Of a DNA stretch of 64,000 bases, positions 1 through 9,032 are shown one piece after another. Position 1 is the first letter of the stretch; every line of letters starts with the position of its first letter. Location: the NCBI GenBank assembly GCA_024229515.1, contig JAAESI010000340.1, forward strand, positions 28,808 through 92,807. Direction: 5' to 3'. Source of the stretch: Pseudomonadota bacterium. GTDB lineage: Bacteria > Myxococcota_A > UBA796 > UBA9615. The position numbers were made by a program, and so were the translations under genes. Below the pieces are notes generated by a model. That model saw only the letters and a list, made by a program, of their open reading frames with translations, had not been told where the DNA came from and did no database searches.

Positions 1-89
1 TGGCCCTTCCAGCCGTCGTACTTCCACGAGCTGCACCCGAAACGGATGTTGGGGGGCAGCAGTCGCGCGGCGTCCAGATCGAAACCCAC
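1..89 (-). CDS. DUF72 (YecE-like) protein, N-terminal fragment cut by window edge
   Basis: Reading the minus strand from a GTG at 89 gives 29 residues ending in FGCSSWKYDGWKG. This matches the N-terminal signature of DUF72 proteins, which have a TIM-barrel fold and unknown activity; I recall the family pattern as an F-G-x-S-S-W-x-Y-x-G-W-K-G stretch. The rest of the gene lies before position 1. The start is favoured by a TATACG hexamer exactly 6 nt upstream. The gene diverges from the aminotransferase gene that follows. Family assignment rests on one motif; the function is unknown. Confidence 0.65.
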   Translation of the reverse strand, partial: MGFDLDAARLLPPNIRFGCSSWKYDGWKG

Positions 90-95
90 CTCAGC

Positions 96-101
96 CGTAT
101 A
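96..101 (-). promoter_or_regulatory. -10-like hexamer, leaderless-type
   Basis: TATACG on the minus strand, 6 nt before the GTG at 89. The same bases give TATACC on the plus strand (98-103), so divergent -10 elements may overlap here. No clear -35 is seen. Confidence 0.4.
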
Positions 102-113
102 CCCTTGGAGGAC

Positions 114-1262
114 GTGCGCGCGTTCGGACGATCCATCCGCCCCGAGTGGCTGCTCGAGGAGGGCATGACCTTCCTCAACCACGGCTCGTTCGGGGCCACG
201 CCCCGGCGCGTGCTCGCGGCCCAGGACCGGTGGCGGCTGGCGATGGAGCGGCAGCCGGTGCGGTTCTTCATCGACGAGCTCGGACCCGCGATACGGGAAG
301 CCGCGCACGCGCTCGCGCGCACGATGGGTGCACGCGGAGAGGACCTCGCGTTCGTCGAGAACGCCACCGGCGGGTGCAACGCAGTCCTGCGATCGATCCG
401 GTTCGAACCGGGGGACGAGATCGTCGGCACTGGCCACATCTACCCAGCCGTCGACGCCACCATCCAGTACGTGTGCGACTGCACCGGGGCGGTGCCGGTG
501 ATGGTCGAGGTTCCCTTCCCCGCATCCGACCCCGACGAGGTCACTCGGCGCTTCCTCGCCGCCCTCACGGATCGCACGCGGCTCGTGGTGCTCAGCCACA
601 TCACGTCCGCGACCGCGCTGGTGCTCCCGATCGAGCCGATCACCGCCGCCTGCCGGGAGCGCGGGATCGGCGTGCTGATCGACGGTGCGCACGCCCCCGG
701 CATGGTGCCGCTGGACCTGCCCGCGCTCGGCGCCGACTGGTACACGGGCAACGCCCACAAGTGGCTGAACGCGGCCAAGGGGTGCGCCTTCCTGTGGACG
801 AATCCGGACTCCCGGTTCGACCGCGTGAGCCTCCACCCCGCCGTGATCTCCCTCAGCTACCCCGCCGGCTTCCCCGATGAGTTCGACTGGGTCGGCACCC
901 GGGATCCGTCGGCGTGGCTGTCCGTCACCGAAGCGCTGGCGTTCCTGGACGAGTGGGGGATGGAGCGCGTGCGCCGGCACAACCACGAGCTCGTGCTCGC
1001 CGGGGGAGCCCTCCTCGCCGACGGCTGGGGGGTCGAGCCCGCCGCGCCGCCGGCGATGACCGGATCCATCCTCGCGCTCCCCTGCCCCGTCGAGGTCGAA
1101 CCGACCAAGGAGGCCTGCGACGCGCTGCGCCTGCGCTGGTGGCGGGAGCACCGCGTCGAGGCGATGGCGGTGGCCTTCGCGGGGCGCGCGTGGGTGCGCA
1201 TCAGCGCCCAGATCTACAACGAGCTGGCCGACTACCAGCGGCTGCTGGAGATCACCCGATGA
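114..1262 (+). CDS. Class V aminotransferase-fold PLP enzyme (isopenicillin-N-epimerase-like)
   Basis: A 382-residue PLP-dependent enzyme of fold type I. It opens with a WLLEEG...FLNHGSFGATPR block typical of the isopenicillin N epimerase/cysteine-desulfurase-like group. It carries the cofactor lysine in GNAHKWLNAAKG (about Lys216) and the preceding Asp of VLIDGAHAPG that pairs with the PLP ring nitrogen. The substrate cannot be read from sequence: epimerase, desulfurase and amino-acid lyase activities all occur in this fold. An in-frame TTG at 105 is an alternative start, but GTG 114 fits the family N-terminus better and lies after the -10-like TATACC. Its stop codon overlaps the start of the kinase gene downstream (ATGA), so the two are probably co-transcribed. 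Confidence 0.75.
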   Translation: MRAFGRSIRPEWLLEEGMTFLNHGSFGATPRRVLAAQDRWRLAMERQPVRFFIDELGPAIREAAHALARTMGARGEDLAFVENATGGCNAVLRSIRFEPGDEIVGTGHIYPAVDATIQYVCDCTGAVPVMVEVPFPASDPDEVTRRFLAALTDRTRLVVLSHITSATALVLPIEPITAACRERGIGVLIDGAHAPGMVPLDLPALGADWYTGNAHKWLNAAKGCAFLWTNPDSRFDRVSLHPAVISLSYPAGFPDEFDWVGTRDPSAWLSVTEALAFLDEWGMERVRRHNHELVLAGGALLADGWGVEPAAPPAMTGSILALPCPVEVEPTKEACDALRLRWWREHRVEAMAVAFAGRAWVRISAQIYNELADYQRLLEITR

Positions 1263-4200
1263 CGGCCCCCGAGGGGCCCATCCGGTTGGGGCCGTTCACG
1301 CTCGAGGAGCGGATCGGGCAAGGCGGCATGGGCGTGGTCTGGCGCGCCCTCCACGACGGCTCGGGACTCGCCGTCGCGATCAAGGTGATGACCGGGGAGA
1401 AGGCGAAGAACGACCGGTATCGCGCCTCCTTCCGGGACGAGGTGCGCGCCGTCGCCGGACTGGACCACCCGGGCGTGGTGGTCGTGCTCGACCTGGGGGA
1501 GATCGACGCCGAAGCGGAGGCCGCCTCCGACGGCGAGCTGGTCGCGGGCAGTCCTTGGATGGCCATGGAGTTGGCCATGCTCGGCACCCTCCACGAGATC
1601 GCTCGCCCGCTGCCGTGGAGCCGGCTGCGCCAGGTGCTGCTGGGCCTGCTGGGTGCGCTCGGCCACGCGCACAGCCGCGGGATCGTGCACCGGGATCTGA
1701 AGCCGCCGAACGTGCTGCTGGGGTGCGCCGGGGATCGCAGCGCCGACGGCCCCGACGGCGACGGAGCGTGGGACGGCACCGTTCGCCTGACCGACTTCGG
1801 GCTCGCCCACGCCGGCGAACAACGGTCGCCCGACAACACCGAGCTGATCACCGCCGGCACCCCGCACTACATGGCACCGGAGCAGTTCCGCGGGCATTGG
1901 CGCGACTACGGCCCCTGGACCGATCTGTACGCCCTCGGCTGCCTGGCGTGGGAGTTCTCCCTCGGCCGCCTCCCGTTCACCGGCGACAACATCGTCTCGC
2001 TCGCGTTCGCTCACACCATCGGCGAGCGGCCGACGTGGGACGAGGAGAAGGCCGAACGGCTCCCCCCCAGGCTGCGCGACTGGATCCGCCGGCTGATCGA
2101 ACGGGAGCCCAGCGCGCGGTTCCAGCGCGCCGCCGACGCAGCCTGGGCGCTCACCCAGCTGGAGGTCCCCGAGGAGCTTTGGGACTCCGTCCCGCCGATG
2201 GGCACGGAGCACCACAGCTCGGTCGCGCCCCTGACCCCCGCGAGCGAGACCTTCTTCCTCACCGTCGGGCAGGTCAGCCCCACCGGCGGCGCCCCCTCCG
2301 ACCTGGGCCCCCTGGGAGCGGTGGCCGGGTTCGGCGGCGCCACGGCCCGCATCGCGGTGGTGGACGACACCTTCGAGGACGAGCCCGCCACGGCCGAGCT
2401 GCCGCCGATCCCCGAGACCTGGCGGCGCCCGGGCGGGGATCGGCCGTCGATGCGGCTTCGCGGCGCCGGCCTGGGGCTGTTCGGGCTTCGCGCCGTGCCC
2501 CTGGTGGGCCGACGCCAGGCACGCGACACCTTCTGGGGAGCGCTTCGCGACGTCGGCTCCACCGGGTGGCCGCGCGCGCTCCTGCTCCACGGCCCGGCCG
2601 GCACCGGCAAGACGGCGCTGGTGCAGTGGCTCGCACGCCGCGCTCACGAAGTCGGCGCCGCCTCGGTCGTCCGCGCCGTCCACGCACCCATCCCGGGGCC
2701 CGACCACGGCCTCGAGGCCGCGATCGCCCGGCACCTGCAGACGGTCGGCCTCGATCGTGAGCTACTCCTCGAGCGGCTGGAACAGCTGCTCGTCGCGTCC
2801 GGCCTCGACGCGGAGGGGGAAGCCCGCGAGCTCGCCGCCGTCCTCGATCCCCAGGAGGGCGAGGGACCGGGCTGGGCGCAACGCCACCAGGTCATCCTCC
2901 GCACGCTCGGCTACCTCGCCGAGGACCGGCCGGTGGTGCTGCACCTGGAGGACGTGGCGTGGTCCGCGGACAGCCTCGCCGCCGTCGCCGAGTTGCTCCA
3001 GAGGCCGGGCCGCCGCCTCCCCGTGCTCGTGGTGATGACCGCCCGCGACGACGACATCGCAGCGGCCGGCAGCCGCGACGAGATCGACGCAGTGCTGCAG
3101 ATCGAGCGCTCCGGCGAAGTGGAACTCGGGCCCCTCCCCGATGGGGATCGGCAAGCCCTCGTCACCGAACTGCTCGGCTTCCGCACCGGCCTCGCCGCCC
3201 GCATCGACGAACGCACCGGAGGCAGTCCGCTCTTCCTCGTGCAGCTCGTGGGGGGCTGGGTCGAACGCGGTCTGTTGGTCGCCGGGGAGCACGGCTTCGA
3301 GCTCGCCCCCGGCGCCGATGAAACGCTGCCGGATGACCTCCACACGGTCGCCGTGCAGCGGATCGAGGCCGCCCTCGACGGGCTCGACGCCAGCGCCGGG
3401 CTCGCCCTCGAGGCCGCTGCCGCGCTCGGCTCTGAGGTGGCCCTCGGGGAGTGGACCCAGGTCTGCCTCGACCAGGAACTGAGCGTCCCCCTGGGACCGT
3501 TGCTGGAGCGCTTGCTCACCACCCGCCTCGCCGATCGCACCGACCGCGGCTTCCGCTTCGCCACCGCCATCGTGCGCGAGGCGCTGGAGCGCCGGGCCGA
3601 CGAAGCAGGCCGCCGGGCGGGGTTCCACCGCGCCTGCGCCGCGATGCTCGAGGAACTGGGAGCCACCGGCGGTGAACGTCGGGGGCTGCACCTGCTCGCT
3701 GCCGGCGCCGCCGAAGACGCCCTCGCGCCGTTGCTCGCAGGCGCGCGGCTGCGCCAGGGGCGGTCAGATCCACGGGGGGTGCTGGCGCTGCTGGAGCGAC
3801 GTCGGCAGGCGCTGTCGTCGCTGAATCTGCCCGAAGCCGATCCCCGCGCGGGAGCCGGCCGCGCGCTGGCCGCGTGGGCTCATCGGGCGCTCGGCGATCT
3901 GGCCCGAGCCGACGCGATCGCCACCGACGCCGAGGAGGCCGGCCGCGCCCACGACTGGCCCGCGGTCGTCGCCGAGGCAGCGCTCATCCGGGCCCAGACG
4001 GCGCACGCGCGGGGCGACTTCGAGGCGAGCCGCCGGGACCACCAACGGGCCCGCCTGCTGTGCCGCGACGCGGGGCTGGAGCGGGAAGCGACCCAGGCGA
4101 TCCAGGGGCTCGCCGACGTCTCCCTGCGCAGCGGGCGGATCGAAGAAGCCGAGGAGCTCTTCGCCCGGGCCGGCTCGCTGTTCGCCCGCCTCGGCCGGTC

Positions 4201-4846
4201 CGTCGAGCACGCCGACTGCGTGCGCGCCCGGGCCCTCTGCGCCAGCCGCCAGGGACGGGCCGACGAGGCCCTGGACCTGCTCCGAGAAGCGCTCGCGGCG
4301 TACGAAGCGGCGGGCAACCGACGGGGCATGGCCGACACCCTCAACTCGCTGGCCGAACGGGCCCGCGCGGCCGGGCGCGTGTCCGACGCCGAAGATGGCT
4401 ACCGCCGCGCCCTCGCCCTGCACGAAGCGGCCGGTGTCGGCGGGGAGATGCCGAGGATCAACCTCGCCCTGCTGCTCCTCAGCGTGGATCGCATGGCCGA
4501 CGCCGCCCGGGTGCTGGATCCGGCCATCACACGCCTGCGGGACGCGGGGCGCCAGGGACTGCTCGGCTGCGCGCTCGCCGCGGCGCTCCCCTGCCGGGCC
4601 GCCGAGCGACGGTGGGAGGCGTTTGCTCGCACCCTCACGGAGGCCCGCACGCTGCTGCGCGCCGGGGGGATCTCCGAGGCGGACGTGGCCGAGGTCGTGG
4701 AGCAGGGGGGCCGGCTCGCGTTGATGGAGGAGCGAGCGGCGGAGGCGATCGAGGCGTGGGCCCTCGCCGAAGAGCAGTGGCGAGGCGCGGGCCGGAGCGA
4801 CGAAGCGCGGCGGCTGGCCGCGGAGTTGGCGACGGTCCCTCGCTGA
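1259..4846 (+). CDS. Ser/Thr protein kinase with C-terminal AAA/STAND-like ATPase and TPR region
   Basis: A 1195-residue cytoplasmic signalling protein. Residues 10-300 form a Hanks-type kinase with all catalytic landmarks: GQGGMG loop near 20-25, VAIK lysine at 42, HRDLKPPN near 143, DFG near 178 and an APEQ activation-segment end. A linker follows, then a conserved block GAGLGLFG...VPLVGR and an ATPase domain with an intact P-loop (GPAGTGKT, about 444-451). The C-terminal half is an alpha-helical, TPR-like Ala/Arg-rich solenoid. The plan matches kinase-AAA-TPR proteins such as PknK, in which the ATPase/TPR part senses ligands or partners. No membrane segment is seen. The ATG overlaps the aminotransferase stop. 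A clear paralogue lies at 44926-48231. Confidence 0.85.
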   Translation: MTAPEGPIRLGPFTLEERIGQGGMGVVWRALHDGSGLAVAIKVMTGEKAKNDRYRASFRDEVRAVAGLDHPGVVVVLDLGEIDAEAEAASDGELVAGSPWMAMELAMLGTLHEIARPLPWSRLRQVLLGLLGALGHAHSRGIVHRDLKPPNVLLGCAGDRSADGPDGDGAWDGTVRLTDFGLAHAGEQRSPDNTELITAGTPHYMAPEQFRGHWRDYGPWTDLYALGCLAWEFSLGRLPFTGDNIVSLAFAHTIGERPTWDEEKAERLPPRLRDWIRRLIEREPSARFQRAADAAWALTQLEVPEELWDSVPPMGTEHHSSVAPLTPASETFFLTVGQVSPTGGAPSDLGPLGAVAGFGGATARIAVVDDTFEDEPATAELPPIPETWRRPGGDRPSMRLRGAGLGLFGLRAVPLVGRRQARDTFWGALRDVGSTGWPRALLLHGPAGTGKTALVQWLARRAHEVGAASVVRAVHAPIPGPDHGLEAAIARHLQTVGLDRELLLERLEQLLVASGLDAEGEARELAAVLDPQEGEGPGWAQRHQVILRTLGYLAEDRPVVLHLEDVAWSADSLAAVAELLQRPGRRLPVLVVMTARDDDIAAAGSRDEIDAVLQIERSGEVELGPLPDGDRQALVTELLGFRTGLAARIDERTGGSPLFLVQLVGGWVERGLLVAGEHGFELAPGADETLPDDLHTVAVQRIEAALDGLDASAGLALEAAAALGSEVALGEWTQVCLDQELSVPLGPLLERLLTTRLADRTDRGFRFATAIVREALERRADEAGRRAGFHRACAAMLEELGATGGERRGLHLLAAGAAEDALAPLLAGARLRQGRSDPRGVLALLERRRQALSSLNLPEADPRAGAGRALAAWAHRALGDLARADAIATDAEEAGRAHDWPAVVAEAALIRAQTAHARGDFEASRRDHQRARLLCRDAGLEREATQAIQGLADVSLRSGRIEEAEELFARAGSLFARLGRSVEHADCVRARALCASRQGRADEALDLLREALAAYEAAGNRRGMADTLNSLAERARAAGRVSDAEDGYRRALALHEAAGVGGEMPRINLALLLLSVDRMADAARVLDPAITRLRDAGRQGLLGCALAAALPCRAAERRWEAFARTLTEARTLLRAGGISEADVAEVVEQGGRLALMEERAAEAIEAWALAEEQWRGAGRSDEARRLAAELATVPR

Positions 4847-4902
4847 AGTTGTCGATCTTCACATCAGCACAGCGTCTCAAGATCTCGGTCACAACCCCTC
4901 GC

Positions 4903-4908
4903 TAGGCT
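4903..4908 (+). promoter_or_regulatory. -10-like hexamer TAGGCT, leaderless-type
   Basis: TAGGCT is followed by 6 nt and then the GTG start at 4915. This is the same spacing as at several other genes here. No convincing -35 is visible. Confidence 0.35.
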
Positions 4909-4914
4909 GCCTGT

Positions 4915-6180
4915 GTGACGGCCTCCGCCTCCACCGACCGATTCGTCGGCAGCGTGCTCCTCCCGCTCCTGACCGAGATCGACTTCACGCGGCTCGAAGA
5001 GGGCCACGTGGCGCAGCTCCGCAAGCTCTGCGTCGAGCGCCTGGAGCTCAGCGCACCCGAGGGCGGCACGCTCCGCACCCTCGGCGGACGACGCGAGTTG
5101 GCGCGCCTGGGCGGCGATCTCGGCACCGTCCTGGTGAGCTGCCGGGCCTTCTTCGCCCTGCTCCAGGCCGACGACGTCGGCGAGGTCCTCGTCAACGGCC
5201 CCCACCGCGTGCAGATCGAACGGGGCGGACGCCGCTTCGACGTCGACGCCGCGTTCCCCGCCACTGAGGTGCTGCTCCAGCTCGTGCGGTGGCTCACGGC
5301 CGGGATCGGACGGCCCGCCACGGCCGCCAACCCGACCTCGGACGGGCGCCTCCCCGACGGCTCCCGCATCAGCGTCGTGCTCCCGCCGGTGGCGGTGGAC
5401 GGGCCCGTGCTTTCGATCCGCCGAAGCCGGCACCTGGGCTACGAGTTGGAAGGGCTCGCGGGCACCGAGATGTTCCCGCCCCCCGTGGTCGGGCTGCTGC
5501 GGGCCGCGGTCATCGCCCGCCTCAACATCCTCGTCTCCGGCTCGGCCGGATCGGGCCGGACCACCCTGCTGGGCGCGTTGGCCCGCTGCGGCAACCCCGC
5601 CGAGCGGCTCGCCACGATCGAGGAGATCGCAGAGCTCCAGCTCGCCCGTCCGCACGTCATGCGACTCGAGACGGGCCCCGGCGCGCCGGCCCAGGAGCTG
5701 CTGCGGCAGGCGATCCGGATGCGCCCCGACCGCCTGATCGTCGGCGAGCTCGCAGGCCCCGAAGCGAGCGAGTTCTTGCAGGCGATGTCGTCGGGGTTTG
5801 GTGGGTCGCTCGCCGCCATCCGGGCGGCGTCACCACGCGACGCGGTCGAGCGGCTGGAGACCTTCGTGGCGACCAGCGACCCCGGGGTGGGCGAACGCTC
5901 GATCCGGCGTCAGATCGGACGGACCATCGACCTCGTGGTCCACCTGGAGCGGCTGGCCGACGGCCGGCGGGTGCTGTCCTCGCTGTGCGAGCCGACCTCC
6001 GGCGATCCGGTGAAGCTGCAGGAGATCATCCGCTTCGTTCCCCACAGCGAGGGACCCACCGGACGCAACTGCGGGACCTTCGCCGCCACCGGGACCAAGC
6101 CAGCGATGCTCAAGCGGCTCGAGCGAAGGGGTCTGCACCTTCCACCTGAATTGTGGAAGCTCCAGCACGCAGTGGCCTGA
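4915..6180 (+). CDS. Degenerate CpaF/TadA-type secretion ATPase (orphan)
   Basis: A 421-residue protein with the CpaF layout. An N-terminal region (LVNGPHRVQIERGG..., then LPDGSRISVVLPP) leads into the RecA-like core (IEEIAELQLARPHVMRLE, MRPDRLIVGE, SPRDAVERLE). CpaF proteins power tight-adherence (Tad) pilus or type II/IV secretion assembly at the inner membrane. Three core positions deviate. The Walker A lysine is arginine (GSAGSGRTTLL, Arg215). The arginine of the usual GEVRG is replaced (GELAG). The His of the conserved HANSPRDA is arginine (RAASPRDA, Arg303). The Walker B-type Glu278 is kept. No pilin, TadB/C, secretin or CpaE gene is nearby. It may have weak ATPase activity or none. GTG start. 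Confidence 0.75.
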   Translation: MTASASTDRFVGSVLLPLLTEIDFTRLEEGHVAQLRKLCVERLELSAPEGGTLRTLGGRRELARLGGDLGTVLVSCRAFFALLQADDVGEVLVNGPHRVQIERGGRRFDVDAAFPATEVLLQLVRWLTAGIGRPATAANPTSDGRLPDGSRISVVLPPVAVDGPVLSIRRSRHLGYELEGLAGTEMFPPPVVGLLRAAVIARLNILVSGSAGSGRTTLLGALARCGNPAERLATIEEIAELQLARPHVMRLETGPGAPAQELLRQAIRMRPDRLIVGELAGPEASEFLQAMSSGFGGSLAAIRAASPRDAVERLETFVATSDPGVGERSIRRQIGRTIDLVVHLERLADGRRVLSSLCEPTSGDPVKLQEIIRFVPHSEGPTGRNCGTFAATGTKPAMLKRLERRGLHLPPELWKLQHAVA

Positions 6181-6216
6181 TCGTCCCGATCGGATCGGAC
6201 CAAGTGGGCTCCAACT

Positions 6217-6245
6217 TTGCCCCCGCCCCTGCGCGTGAGGATAAT
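6217..6245 (+). promoter_or_regulatory. Sigma-70-like promoter TTGCCC-17-GATAAT
   Basis: TTGCCC (6217-6222), a 17-nt spacer and GATAAT (6240-6245) are followed after exactly 6 nt by the ATG at 6252. This is the best complete promoter in the window and predicts a leaderless transcript. Confidence 0.55.
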
Positions 6246-6251
6246 GGCGCC

Positions 6252-7526
6252 ATGTCTGGTTCCGAGAGTGACTTCGCCGCTGAAGAAGCGGCCTCCGCAA
6301 GCGACCCCACCGACGCCCCCGAGGCGCCTGAGGTTCCCCCTGCTGACGAGGAGGAGGAAGCTCCCCCGGTCAACGGCGAGGAGGACGAAGGCGGCGACGA
6401 AGGCGGCGACGACGAAGGCGGTGACGAAGCCTCCGACGAAGAAGCCGACGACGAAGAAGACGACGGCGACGACGAGGAGGCCTCCGAGGATGAGGAGGCC
6501 GCCCCCGAAGAGGACGCCGACGACGAAGAAGACGACGACGAAGAAGACGGCGAGGACGCCGACGACGACGACGCTGACGACGCGGCGGCCGACGAAGGCG
6601 ACGACGACGATGGCGATGACGACGACGACGGCGGCGACGATGCCGCGGCCGACGACGACGACGACGACGACGCGGCCGACGAGGGTCCCAGCACGGATCC
6701 CGGCGCAGCCGCCCCCGCTCCCCCGCCGGCCAAGCCCGCTGCCGAGGTGAAGGCTCACCCCTTCGCCCGCGCCGAGGACGACGCCGCCGACCCGATGTCG
6801 TTCCTGCCCGCGGCCCTCACGGTCCTGTTGATCGTGTTCGTCTGCTGGAACTTCTGCGTTCCGCCCAACGACCCGCCGCCGCCGGCTGCCAGCTCCGACG
6901 CTCCCGCGGCGGACCATGCGCCCGCCGCCGACGCCGCCGCGGATGCTCCCGCCGCCGAGGGTGATGCCCCCGCCGCCGAGGGCGACGCTGCCGCTGCCGA
7001 AGGTGACGCCGCCGCCGAAGGTGACGCTGCCGCCGCCGAGGGTGACGCTGCCGCCGCCGAGGGTGACGCCGCCGCCGCCGAGGGTGACGCCGCCGCCGAG
7101 GGAGGCCCCGCGGGCACGCCCGAAGCCTCCCCTGACCGCGACATCCCGGACTACTCCGGCCCCGCCCTCGCGCCTGCTCCCGCCGGCACCGACGCCGAGG
7201 CCGAGGAGGCCGCCCGCAAGTCCGCCGAGCACTACGCCGGAGGCCGGCTCCCGCAGGCCATCACGGAGGCCGACGCGGCGCTGCAGCGAGCCCCCGGAAC
7301 GGCCCGCTACGAGGCCCTGCGCGCGCGCATCCTCCATGCCCAGGGCAACGACGCGGACGCGCTAACGCAGATCAACGCGGCGATCACGCATGCGCCCAGC
7401 GATGCCGACCTGTACCGCCAGCGCGCGACGATCCACGTCGCCCTGAACGACCAGGGGGCTGCCGATCTGGACATGCGCGCAGCCGAGCGCATCACCGCCG
7501 GGCCGCTCCCCACCGAGCCTCCCTGA
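6252..7526 (+). CDS. Acidic low-complexity single-pass membrane protein with C-terminal TPR-like domain
   Basis: 424 residues, with no enzyme family recognised. The first 175 residues are dominated by Glu, Asp and Ala runs. A single hydrophobic segment follows near 183-203 (FLPAALTVLLIVFVCW). Next comes an Ala/Glu/Gly/Asp repeat tract of six-residue AAAEGD units, and the last ~120 residues form helix-turn-helix pairs that look like TPRs (AITEADAALQRAPG, ALTQINAAITHAPS). Topology is uncertain because a second charged tract follows the helix. The role is unknown; a cytoplasm-periplasm spacer or scaffold is possible. An upstream in-frame extension exists, but the promoter position and the ATG at 6252 define the start. 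Glyoxalase II begins 10 nt downstream. Confidence 0.7.
   Translation: MSGSESDFAAEEAASASDPTDAPEAPEVPPADEEEEAPPVNGEEDEGGDEGGDDEGGDEASDEEADDEEDDGDDEEASEDEEAAPEEDADDEEDDDEEDGEDADDDDADDAAADEGDDDDGDDDDDGGDDAAADDDDDDDAADEGPSTDPGAAAPAPPPAKPAAEVKAHPFARAEDDAADPMSFLPAALTVLLIVFVCWNFCVPPNDPPPPAASSDAPAADHAPAADAAADAPAAEGDAPAAEGDAAAAEGDAAAEGDAAAAEGDAAAAEGDAAAAEGDAAAEGGPAGTPEASPDRDIPDYSGPALAPAPAGTDAEAEEAARKSAEHYAGGRLPQAITEADAALQRAPGTARYEALRARILHAQGNDADALTQINAAITHAPSDADLYRQRATIHVALNDQGAADLDMRAAERITAGPLPTEPP
6948..7104 (+). repeat. Tandem 18/15-bp repeat coding for AAAEGD units
   Basis: Imperfect direct repeats with a 15-18 bp period encode about nine AAAEGD or AAEGD units in the acidic membrane protein. Synonymous changes separate the units. 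Such tracts commonly vary in copy number between strains. Confidence 0.75.
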
Positions 7527-7536
7527 TCCGCCCGCG

Positions 7537-8319
7537 GTGAGCTTCGAAGTCGTCCAGATCCCGGTCTGGCAGGACAACTACGCGTACCTGCTGTGCGCCG
7601 ATGACGGCACCGCCGCGCTGGTGGACAGTCCGGAGGCGCCTCCGATTCAGGCCGAGCTGGACCGACGCGGGCTCCGCCTCACCCACATCTTCCAGACCCA
7701 CCACCACTTCGACCACGTGGGCGCCAACGCCGCGCTGGTGGAGTCGGTTCCCGAACTCAAGGTCTGGGGCGGCGCGTACGACTCCGAGCACGAGCGGATC
7801 CCGGGGCAGACCCGGGTGCTCCGCGACGGTGAGCGGGCCACCTGGGCGGGCGAGACCGCGGTCATCCACGAGGTTCCGGGACACACCCTGGGCCACATCG
7901 CATGGCGGTGGTCCAACGGCGCCGCGTTCGTCGGCGACACCCTCTTCGTGGCCGGCTGCGGCCGGTTCTTCGAAGGCACGCCCGCGCAGATGGACGTCTC
8001 CCTCAACGAGGTCATCGCGGGCTGGCCACCCGACACGAAGCTGTACTGCGCCCACGAGTACACGCAGTCCAACCTCCGGTTCGCCCTCCACGTCGACCCG
8101 GACAACGCCGACCTTCAGGCGCTGTCCCAGGAGGTCGACGCGCTCCGCGCCGAGGGGCAGCCGACGGTGCCGTCGACCCTGGCGCGTGAACTGTCCTGCA
8201 ACCCATTCCTGCGATGTGATACACCCGCCATCCGTGCGGCCACGGCCTCCCCCAAGGGGGCACCGCGCCACGATGTCTTGGGGCGGCTTCGCGCGATGAA
8301 GGACGGATTCCGAGGGTGA
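7537..8319 (+). CDS. gloB: Glyoxalase II (hydroxyacylglutathione hydrolase)
   Basis: A 260-residue metallo-beta-lactamase-fold hydrolase of usual length. The dinuclear metal site is complete: THHHFDH (residues 54-60), the GHTLGH histidine, the bridging Asp in VGDTLF and the HEY histidine. The N-terminal VPVWQDNYAYLL-like opening and the C-terminal Asn-Pro-Phe-Leu-Arg segment are typical of GloB. It hydrolyses S-D-lactoylglutathione to lactate and glutathione in methylglyoxal detoxification, in the cytoplasm. The GTG start lies 10 nt after the previous stop, and the gene's end overlaps the next gene (GTGA), so gloB heads or belongs to an operon with two lipoprotein genes. Confidence 0.88.
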   Translation: MSFEVVQIPVWQDNYAYLLCADDGTAALVDSPEAPPIQAELDRRGLRLTHIFQTHHHFDHVGANAALVESVPELKVWGGAYDSEHERIPGQTRVLRDGERATWAGETAVIHEVPGHTLGHIAWRWSNGAAFVGDTLFVAGCGRFFEGTPAQMDVSLNEVIAGWPPDTKLYCAHEYTQSNLRFALHVDPDNADLQALSQEVDALRAEGQPTVPSTLARELSCNPFLRCDTPAIRAATASPKGAPRHDVLGRLRAMKDGFRG

Positions 8320-9032
8320 CGAGCAAGCGACTCCTGCCGATCCTGCTGCTCGCCGTCGTCGCGACGGGCTGCTCGACCGCGCACCACGCCCGTCCCCTGG
8401 GCAAAGGCAACCAGGCGATCCACGCCTCGATCGGCGGCCCCATCGCCGGCATCGGCAGCGACCGCACCCCCATCCCGCTGACGACGCTGACCTACAAGGT
8501 GGGGGTGACCGACCGCACCGACGTGTTCGTCGGCTGGCACGTGCTGGAGACCTTCGTCAACGGCGGCAACGCCTACTTCGACATCGGCGCGAGCTACTAC
8601 CTGCTCGACCAGAAGAAGGCTCGACCGGGGCTCAGCGCGGCGTTCACCGTGTCCCCGCTGATCAACAAGAAGTCCGGCTGGGCGTCGTTCGACCTGCAGA
8701 TCACCGCGTCGTGGACCTTCGATCCGCTGGAGCGCACGCTCCTGTACGTCGGCTTCCACAACTACTTCGTGCCGGTCCGCCGCACCATCGATGACCGACC
8801 GACCCCCGTCTACACCTTCTCCCCCTACCTGGGAGGCCAGGTTCGGGTCGGCAAGAAGCGGCGCCTCGGCCTCGCCCTCGAGGTGAAGTGGCACCGCCCC
8901 TACGCCTCCACCAAGGACGCCGTGGTCGGCTACGTCGGCCCGGGGAACCTGGGCGCGCTCGGCTTCCTCACGGGCATCACCGTGTTCATTGGCAAGGACA
9001 CCAAGCCGAAGCTCAAGGAGGTTGAGGAATGA
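8316..9032 (+). CDS. Hypothetical lipoprotein, beta-rich
   Basis: 238 residues with a lipoprotein signal: a short basic start, a hydrophobic core and the lipobox VVATGCS. The remainder alternates hydrophobic and polar residues and has repeated short strands with aromatic ends (for example ASYYLLDQ, LYVGFHNYFVP). This suggests a small beta-barrel or sandwich at the outer membrane. No known family is recognised. The GTG start overlaps the gloB stop, and its own stop overlaps the next lipoprotein gene (ATGA), so it is translationally coupled on both sides. Confidence 0.7.
   Translation: MTSKRLLPILLLAVVATGCSTAHHARPLGKGNQAIHASIGGPIAGIGSDRTPIPLTTLTYKVGVTDRTDVFVGWHVLETFVNGGNAYFDIGASYYLLDQKKARPGLSAAFTVSPLINKKSGWASFDLQITASWTFDPLERTLLYVGFHNYFVPVRRTIDDRPTPVYTFSPYLGGQVRVGKKRRLGLALEVKWHRPYASTKDAVVGYVGPGNLGALGFLTGITVFIGKDTKPKLKEVEE

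Noticed and set aside
4847..4914. Terminator or small RNA in the gap after the first kinase gene
   Set aside because: 68 nt with no stable hairpin plus T-run; only the -10-like TAGGCT near the end is notable.
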